Positions 57,230-64,000 of a stretch of 64,000 nt of DNA are shown piece by piece. Where the stretch lies: positions 175,742-239,741 of the forward strand of contig KN834795.1 of assembly GCA_000827265.1 (NCBI GenBank). Reading direction: 5' to 3'. The notes below the pieces were generated by a model. That model saw only the letters and a program-made list of their open reading frames with translations. It made no database searches and was not told the DNA's origin. The stretch's first letter is position 1. Every line of letters begins with the position of its first letter. The DNA comes from Collybiopsis luxurians FD-317 M1 (Eukaryota; Basidiomycota; Agaricomycetes; Agaricales; Omphalotaceae). A program made the translations under genes and the position numbers.

Positions 57230-57389
57230 TGTTGAGGATCGGTGATGTCACACGTTGAATATGCCGCATTGCCAAAATGGTTTATATGAGTATCCCGTAG
57301 CTTACAGAATATTCTAGATATATTGTAGATAGGTATATAGGCTCACATCTGAGCTAGCAATAGATATATACTTCCTTGCATTCTCAATA
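57230..57389 (+). repeat. 5' LTR
   Basis: 160 bp, begins TGTTGAGG and ends TCTCAATA. The sequence ggttatgggcccc follows at 57390 and is the likely primer-binding site, tRNA not identified. Confidence 0.95.
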
Positions 57390-57473
57390 GGTTATGGGCC
57401 CCAAGCCCGACTGAATTCTTGCAGGTCTACACTCAGCTCCTCATCGCTCTCGTCCTTCCACACTCGTACCACC

Positions 57474-60400
57474 ATGACAGATTCATCATCAACAACCAGT
57501 GCATACTGTATCCAGCATCTTTCAGGTGCCGAGAACTACTCGACCTGGAAAGTCAAAATGCTTGACATTCTCACCGACATGGGCCTCGAGGAACATGCCC
57601 TCGGCATGGCCACCAAACCCAACAAGCCAGATGTCGACCGGGATGTCCTTGCTTGGGCAAAGAAGGACAGACAGGCACTTTCCACTATCCGTCTTAGGGT
57701 AGGCGACGAACCACTTGTGTACATTTCTGATGCAGCTACTGCCAAGGCTGCATGGTCTACTCTATCTGAAGTCTACACACCCAAAGGCGCCATCAGAATT
57801 GTCTTGGTATGACAGAAACTATTCTGTGCCCAGTGCCAAGAAGGTGAAGACATCTCCGAGCACATTCACACCCTTCTTTGCTACAGGAAGGAACTTGCAA
57901 CTCTTGGATCCACCCTCACCGACGATGAGTTCTCCATCACCCTTCTCACCTCTCTCCCTGACTCCTGGGATAACTTTATCCAAGGTGTCAATATCTCTTC
58001 CCTATCTGATTCCACAAAAATCATTGCCCGGATCCTGGAACAAGATCAATGTAAAGATGCCAAACCTAATTCCAATGATATCGCCCTTGCCACCAATTGA
58101 TTCCGACCCTCGAACAAGTTTAATAATTGCAATTCCTCCATGTCAAACTTGGGCTGTCACGGCTGTGGTCGCCATGGACATTTCATCAGTGAGTGTCAGG
58201 ACACTGCCGCTGGCAAAACATTCACAGCAGAACAGAAGAAGTCAAACTATGAGCATTCCTTATGGAATCGCCCAAAACATCCTAGGTCTAACAACCGAGC
58301 TCATGTCGCTCAGAGTCAGGATGAGGAACAGTTGGACATGGAGGATTATGCCTTCATGAGCCATGACTTGTACTTGGAGAGTTCCTTAAGTCCTGATACT
58401 TGGTTGATAGATTCTGCTACCACTAAACATATAGTTCAAAATAAATCTCACTTTTCATCTTACTTCGAGACCCCTGGTCACTCAGTAAAAGGTTTTGGCA
58501 GCACCTCAGCTGTAGGACAAGGTGAAGCTACAGTGGCTTCTCACCTTGGCAAACATGCTTTCAACATTACTCTCCATGATGCTCTACATGTCCCCGAAGC
58601 TCCATTCAATCTCATCTCTGTTGGTTGTATGACTCGCGCAGGATTTTCTATACAATTTGCAAATGATTATCTTACTGTTTACTCCCCAGGTACATCCCCT
58701 TGCAAAGTCATGCGAGGAAAGCATGTTGGTAATCTCTACATCGTCAATATCACTCGCAGCTCATCCCGCTTCCATCCTAACCCAAATCCCTCCTTAAAAT
58801 CCACCACCTCTCCTCCCCATCCTAAATCTGAAACTCTTGCATTCCCAGCTCACCCTACCACTCGCTCCTGGAAGGATTGGCATAGGATATTTGGCCATAT
58901 CAATGCTAGGTCTGTAAAGCTGTTGAAGGAGAAAAATATGGTCACTGGCATGATCATTGATTATGACAGTCCACTGACCTTCGATTGCGATGCCTGCAAA
59001 CGGGCAAAGATGCACGTACATTCATTCCCTCCTGAAGCCGAATGCAAATACACAGAAATTGGTGAAATGACTTTCACCGATGTTTGGGGACCAGCACGTA
59101 CCAGTGGAATTAATCAAGAACGGTACTATGTCTCATTCACCGATGGCGCCACACGACAAACTATCCTTTACTTCCTAAAACAAAAATCAGAGGTGGAGGA
59201 AAAAATCAAGAATTATGTCACTTACATTCTTACACAGACTGGAAAGCGCTGCAAAGCATTCCAATTCGACGGGGGCAGTGAGTATCTGTCAAAAAATGTT
59301 CGAAGCTATCTTTGGTCAGAAGGGATTCACTGTGAAATCACAGCACCATACTCACCTCAACAGAACAGTGTTGCAGAAAGAATCAACTGTACCATCATCG
59401 AGCATGCATGCGCCATGCTTGCCCAACACAATTTACCCCTCTTCTTATGGCCTGAAGCAGTTGCATATGCAGTATATCTTAAAAACCGCTCTCCGACTTG
59501 AGCCCTAAACAGAGATGTTACACCTGACAAAGCCTTCTGGAATAGGAAACCCGATGTTAGCAATCTATTTGAATTTGGCTCACCCTGTTGGGTTCTTCGC
59601 CAGGATGGGAAGAACCAGAAACTCACCTCCAAATCCCATCCCTTCCATTTCGTTGGCCTGTCCGATGAGTCCCACACTTACTGCTATTACAACCCCGAAA
59701 CTCAACAAGTCCAAACCTCCTGAAATGTTGCCTTTGGTTTTGAAGATGAATTTACTTCATCTGACATACTGGTAATCTCATCGGCACTCGAGGGGGAGAA
59801 GGGAAAAGAAAAGGAAAAAGAAACTTTTGAAACTCCTCAACCCGAGTTGCCGCCAAGCAAAGACACAAACAACACACCTGAAGTTTCCAATACTCCACAG
59901 ATTTCACCTCCTCTATCACCCCTCACACCTCTACCATCCCTTAACCCTTCACCCATGCCTTCATCTATATCCAAGCCAAAAGCCCCCAAAGACATATCAA
60001 GTGCTATTGATACATCCAACATCATCACTGGACGCCGTACACAATCCAAACCGCCAACAAACTATCGCCTCCTCAATAATCCTGACTCCCGTTCCCCTCG
60101 CAAACCTGATGCTTGGAAAACCTGAGTTCCTACAGATGACCCAGATTCCGATACTGCAGCTTTTGCCTTTGCTACTGTCCAAGATATGATGGCTAATGAG
60201 CCAACCACTGTTGAAGAGGCAAAGTTGCGTCCAGATTGGCCGAAGTGGAAAGAAGCGATGGATGCAGAAATTGCACAGCTACAACAGCTGTCAACTTTTC
60301 AAATTACAGAATTGCCACTGGATCGGACTGCAATTGTGAACAAGTGGGTTTTTTGACTCAAGCGCGATGTGGAAGGCAATATCACCAAATACAAAGCTCA

Positions 60401-61748
60401 TCTAGTCACAAAAGGATTTTCTCAAGTCCCTGGCATTGACTATGATGAAACTTTTGCGCCTGTAGTTCGAATTGAAACTGTTCGACTACTTATTTCTCTT
60501 GCCGCAAAATACAACCTCAAAGCATGCATTGTTGACATTATCAATGCATATCTTAATGGCAGACTCGACGAGGAAATTTATATGGTTCAGCCTGAATGCT
60601 ACGAAGACGGTACACCTCATGTCTGCAAACTCAAAAAATCACTTTACGGGTTGAAACAGGCTGGATGTGTTTGGAATCAAACCCTGAATGCCAGTTTCAC
60701 AAAACTCGGATTTACACGCCTACTTTCTGACCAATGCGTGTACGTGTGGAGATCCGAACAAGGAATTGTCATCATCGCTGTACATGTAGACAACATGTGT
60801 ATATTTGCCTCGACTGATGACTTAATGTCTGAAGTTGAATCTCAATTGTCCACTGAATTTTCTATTAACATTCTAGGTGAACTCCGCCAGCTTCTTGGTA
60901 TGGAAATTTGATGTACTCCTCAATCCATCACTCTCACTCAAACTCAATATCTCATTCGTGTTTTGGAATGATTCAGCATGTCCAACTCTACACCTGTTCA
61001 CACACCCATGGATACCCATGTTAAACTTGAAAGGCTCCCCGACAGCAAATCTTATCCTGACATCAAATCTAAATATCAGAACATCATTGGATCCCTCTTA
61101 TTCACTGCCATCATGACTCGCCCAGACATATCCTTTGCTGTACGAACCCTTTCCCAATTCAGTTCTAATCCCGGCCCCACACACCTTACAGCTGCCAAAC
61201 GTGTCCTTCGCTATCTCAAAGGCACACTCAATCTCGGCATTCAGTATACTGTGTCACACACTAATACTGACACAATTGAATTAGATATTTACAGCAATGC
61301 TGACTGGGGGAACAGTGTAGATGACCGAAAGTCTATATCTGGGTATGTGTCTATGCATGCAGGGGGAGCCATAACATGGAAGTCCAAGAAACAACTAACT
61401 GTTGCCCTGTCCAGCATGGAAGCCGAATATCTTGCTTTGGCTGCTACCACTCGAGAAGCTCTTTGGCTTTGTATCCTATTCGAAGAACTTGGCTTACCAT
61501 TTGGACATCCTACCACCATCCATGTTGACAACCAAGGCACAATTGCCTTTGCACGCAACTTCGGTTTTCATGCTCGTTCCAAACATATTGACATCTGGCA
61601 TCATTTCATCCATGAGAATATCACCTCTAACAAGGTATCAGTTGACTACTGTGCAACTGATCAAAATATCGCCAATATCTTGACAAAGGGTCTCAGCTGG
61701 TACAAGCACAAACATTTCGTGAAGTTACTTGGGATGTGTCATGCTTGA
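57474..61748 (+). pseudogene. Copia gag-pol, one frame with eight TGA codons
   Basis: The frame from ATG 57474 to 61748 has no frameshift. Domains: gag/UBN2-like (SGAENYSTWKVKMLDIL; about 57474-58100); CCHC zinc knuckle CHGCGRHGHFISEC (58157); aspartic protease WLIDSATTKHI, with DSA instead of DSG (58402); GAG-pre-integrase (WHRIFGHINARSVKLL, CDACKRAKM); integrase core with D in FTDVWGP, D in FDGGSEYL and E in SVAERIN; reverse transcriptase (KGFSQVPGIDYDETFAPV, LKKSLYGLKQAG) whose catalytic YVDD box reads HVDN; RNase H (NADWG, SSMEAEYLAL, HVDNQGTIAF). In-frame TGA at 57810, 58098, 59499, 59721, 60123, 60354, 60909 and 60969; none is TAA or TAG. Several conserved Arg are Cys or His. The element is inactive as read. 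Confidence 0.93.
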
Positions 61749-61755
61749 GGGGGAG
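61747..61755 (+). promoter_or_regulatory. Polypurine tract
   Basis: gagggggag immediately upstream of the 3' LTR; primes plus-strand synthesis in LTR elements. Confidence 0.85.
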
Positions 61756-61915
61756 TGTTGAGGATTGGTGACGTCACGTGTTGAATACACTGTGTCGCCA
61801 AAATGGTTTATATGAGTATCCCGTAGCTTACAGAATATTCTAGATATATTGTAGATAGGTATATAGGCTCACATCCGAGCTAGCAATAGATATATACTTC
61901 CTTGCATTCTCAATA
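61756..61915 (+). repeat. 3' LTR
   Basis: 160 bp, same length as the 5' LTR without indels. Eleven substitutions, all at inferred CpG sites. Confidence 0.95.
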
Positions 61916-61935
61916 GCTTTATTGCCTTCCTGCAT
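61916..61935. repeat. Target-site duplication, right, plus ankyrin remnant
   Basis: GCTTT then attgccttcctgcat, matching the ankyrin unit sequence cttcattgccttcctgca. The ankyrin sequence ends here where another repeat starts. Confidence 0.85.
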
Positions 61936-63101
61936 CAGGAAAAAGTTCCATATGCCCAGGCTAACAGTGGCTAGTCTCAGAGAGTCTAGGGAAGCCTAGG
62001 CCACCCAGGCTGCCTGGGCTGCCCAGGTCAGCCAGAGTGGTCAGGAGACACCCCCTAATTCCTAAGGCTCCTGAAGATGCCTGAGGTTTCTATAAAGATC
62101 TCTGAGAATGCCTGAGGCTTCCCTGAGGCTTTAAAGAATACATTTAAAATAATATTATATCTTACTCTATTCTTCTACCCCTCTACCTTACACTGCATAT
62201 ACTAGCTCTATATTAACCCTTTAAGCTATAGTATTCCACTATATTGTATGTAATGGTAGTTTCTTACCTACTATTCTAGACCTACACTTCATAGTATAGT
62301 TTATTATATTACTGTATTTAGTATAAGCTTTGTATTAAGCTAACATACTCGAGCACAGTATATCAGTATAGTACAGACCCTATACATATGTATATAGTAT
62401 ATGTACAATGGTTTATAATGGTAGTAAACATATTTTGACTATGGGAAAATTTTTTTGATTGTAGACAGTTCACAGTGAGCACATCATGTGATCTGTTTTA
62501 AAAGCAAAAATCTGCAAACAGTCCCAGCTAAATATATGTTCCTTTTGTGTATTTGCACAAGATTAATACTTCACTATGTGTTTGTAATATAATTTTGGAT
62601 GATTTAGATGATTTATAATATCTCTGCCCCAGGGATCTCCAGGGACCCTCAGAGACCCCCAGAGACCCCTTAAAGACACTTCAGAGATACTTCAGAAATA
62701 TCTCAGGGAGCTTGAAGGTCTCTAGGATTTTGGCCATAGCCTAGGGTGCCCAGGCTACCCAAAGCTCCCAGAGGTGCCTAGGCTAAGGCCAAAATCCTAG
62801 AGAGCCCTCAAAGACACTTCAGAAATCTCTCAGGGAGCTTAAAGGTCTTTAGGATTTTGGCCATAGCCTAGGCTACCCAGGCTACCCAAAGCTCCCAGGG
62901 GTGCCTCAGGATATTTTAGCTAACCTGGGCCAAGGGTAGTTTTCCTGATGTAGGGATCCCCAGGGACCCTGAAAGACCCCAGAGCAATCTCAAAGCTCCA
63001 AAAGATTCTAGGAGAGATCTGAGAGATTCCTGGGATCCCTAGGATTTTGGGGGTGTCTCCAGAGCCCTCTAGGCAGCCTGGGCAAAAGGTAATTTTCCTG
63101 A
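61934..63101. repeat. Non-coding repeat mosaic with short terminal inverted repeats
   Basis: Begins catcaggaaaa and ends ttttcctgatg (63094-63104), an 11-bp inverted pair; the same ttttcctgatg also occurs internally at about 62942-62956. Contains direct repeats of about 95 bp (62690-62775 and 62815-62900, sharing aggattttggccatagccta) and an inverted copy of that segment (62775-62797), plus runs related to ccagggaccctcagagaccc. Middle part 62120-62600 is AT-rich. No coding potential. Confidence 0.7.
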
Positions 63102-63431
63102 TGAAAGTGCCACTAGATTGTTTGTGTATGTAGGTGGCTTTATATACAAGTACACAATGTTATATATAGTCAACCATTGGCTGGATAAAAGATAGATGTG
63201 AACATGTAACTAAGTATCATGAGAACTAGTACACAAGAAGGGGTATATGTGATAGGAACCATGAGAACTGAGATGTGAAGGTGAGACAAGATATAAGTAC
63301 ACTACTACTAAAGATAGAACAGTGTGAGATAGCAAGGGAACATAAATATAAGTATAGTACAACTACAAGAAAGTCTTCCATAGATAGATATATCCAATTG
63401 TACCTTGTGAATACCTAATAATAATCCAATA
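63102..63431 (-). repeat. LTR of second Copia element
   Basis: About 330 bp. On the minus strand it starts tattggatta directly after the purine tract gaaggggag and ends gtggcactttca. Boundaries are inferred from the tract and from the start of the neighbouring repeat; the partner LTR is not in the window. Confidence 0.6.
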
Positions 63432-63438
63432 CTCCCCT

Positions 63439-64000
63439 TCAAACCTTTGCAAGTCCCATGGATGTAGTGAAGTGTTTGGCCTTAAGAGAAGGTAAGGCTT
63501 TGGTGAAGATATCTGCTGTCATATCCTCAGTAGGACAATATGTTAAATGTATTTTGCCTTCTTCAATTACATACTGAATAAAGTGATAGCAAATATCAAT
63601 GTGTTTGGTCCAGGCATGGCTTTGGCCAAGGCAATAGTGGACTGGTTGTCTGAAAGAATAGGAATAGGAGTTGTGATGGAACTAAAAATTTCTGATAAAA
63701 GGTTCCTAAACCAAATTGCTTCTTTTGCTGCATGGGTGAGAGTGATATACTCCACTTCTGTAGTGGATAAAGAAATTGTATCCTGGCATTTTGATGACCA
63801 TGAAACTGCTCCTCCATTGAGCATAAACACATATCCTGAGATTGCATGCCTGTCCTCCTGTGACATTCCATCTACATCCAAATATCCTATAATATCCTCC
63901 TGCTTCCCTCCAAAGGTAAGCCATATGTCTCTTGTGGACTTCAAATATGCATATACATGCTTTAAAGCATTCCAATGCACAATGCCAGGGTTTTGAGAAA
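63439..64000 (-). pseudogene. Copia RNase H / pol C-terminus, frameshifted
   Basis: Encodes HWNALKHVYAYLKSTRDIW, then SQEDRHAISGYVFMLNGGA, VSWSSKCQDTISLSTTEVEY and LSDNQSTIALAKA, the Copia RNase H pattern. After LAKA the frame shifts and continues WTKHIDICYHFIQYVIEEGK, then TEDMTADIFTKALP, ending TGA at 63439. The residues normally between LAKA and TKHID are partly missing, so a small deletion has broken the frame. Confidence 0.85.

Larger units (their letters stand above)
57230..61915 (+). mobile_element. Full-length Ty1/Copia LTR retrotransposon
   Basis: Two 160-bp LTRs (57230-57389, 61756-61915), 5-bp target duplication GCTTT, polypurine tract gagggggag directly before the 3' LTR, and a gag-pol frame with the Copia domain order (integrase before reverse transcriptase). 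Inserted in the ankyrin gene in opposite orientation. Domains are complete but the frame is interrupted by TGA codons, so the copy is not autonomous. Confidence 0.96.
63102..64000 (-). mobile_element. Second Copia element, 3' end only
   Basis: Reads on the minus strand from the window edge: RNase H domain, polypurine tract and one LTR. Sequence differs clearly from the first element, so it is another family. The rest lies outside the window. Confidence 0.85.

Noticed and set aside
56436..57245. Plus-strand frames rich in Ser/Ala/Phe over the ankyrin region
   Set aside because: Antisense shadows of the ankyrin units; the minus strand has the clear repeat consensus.
57389..57474. Programmed gag-pol frameshift or separate gag and pol genes
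   Set aside because: All domains lie in the same frame; the breaks are TGA codons, not frame changes.
62150..62600. Possible centromeric or telomeric repeat
   Set aside because: AT-rich and irregular, without a repeating unit; it is the middle of the repeat mosaic.

Overview
The window looks like nuclear DNA of an Agaricomycete (mushroom-forming basidiomycete). Host genes are broken by many short GT-AG introns (about 45-80 nt, CTAAC/CTGAC-type branch points). The families seen are typical of these fungi: F-box, NACHT and ankyrin fragments, a DUF6532-like gene, an Spt5-like multi-KOW gene, nucleoplasmin-like domains, and membrane proteins with coiled coils. LTR/Copia elements are present. There are two assembly gaps (1110-1592 and 56689-56806). 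No tRNA, complete rRNA gene, CRISPR array or operon was seen. Layout: 0.7-2.1 kb F-box gene, broken by a gap. 3-5 kb SUN-domain gene facing a NACHT fragment; this pair is duplicated in damaged form at 48.4-50.4 kb. 8.2-8.9 kb intron-bearing VapD/Cas2-fold-like gene. 9.5-11.0 and 22.7-23.6 kb two inverted copies of one repeat, enclosing a RING-finger gene, an Spt5-like gene with in-frame TGA codons, a hypothetical gene, two coiled-coil genes and an intact DOT1 H3K79 methyltransferase. 26.7-27.5 kb methyltransferase pseudogenes. 27.5-28.4 kb membrane/coiled-coil gene. 30.0-31.4 kb chromodomain-like gene with a hairpin element in an intron. 33.5-34.0 kb a 92-aa stand-alone nucleoplasmin-like domain assembled from four small exons. 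36.2-39.8 kb a large acidic protein. 41.9-45.4 kb a membrane/coiled-coil gene and a WD40-like gene with a C-terminal membrane tail. 46.7-48.0 kb a second nucleoplasmin-like gene with a Lys-rich tail. 48-51 kb repeats and pseudogenes. 51.8-53.5 kb DUF6532-like pseudogene. 53.5-56 kb AT-rich, no gene supported. 56-57.2 kb ankyrin gene cut by a full-length Copia element (57.2-61.9 kb, target duplication GCTTT). 61.9-63.1 kb repeat mosaic. 63.1-64 kb the 3' end of a second, differently oriented Copia element. Several host genes fit chromatin or nuclear-envelope roles (DOT1, Spt5-like, chromodomain, two nucleoplasmin-like, SUN), but fungal genes are not in operons, so no joint pathway is claimed. 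The strongest signal is mutational. The two Copia LTRs differ at 11 positions and every difference is explained by C-to-T deamination at an inferred ancestral CpG. The Copia gag-pol frame is unbroken over 1,425 codons except for eight internal stops, all TGA and consistent with CGA-to-TGA. The same TGA-only pattern appears in the Spt5-like gene (three) and the DUF6532-like gene (two). This suggests CpG methylation-driven decay that reaches multicopy host gene families. Exon structures come from reading frames and splice consensus only; no database search or transcript data was available.
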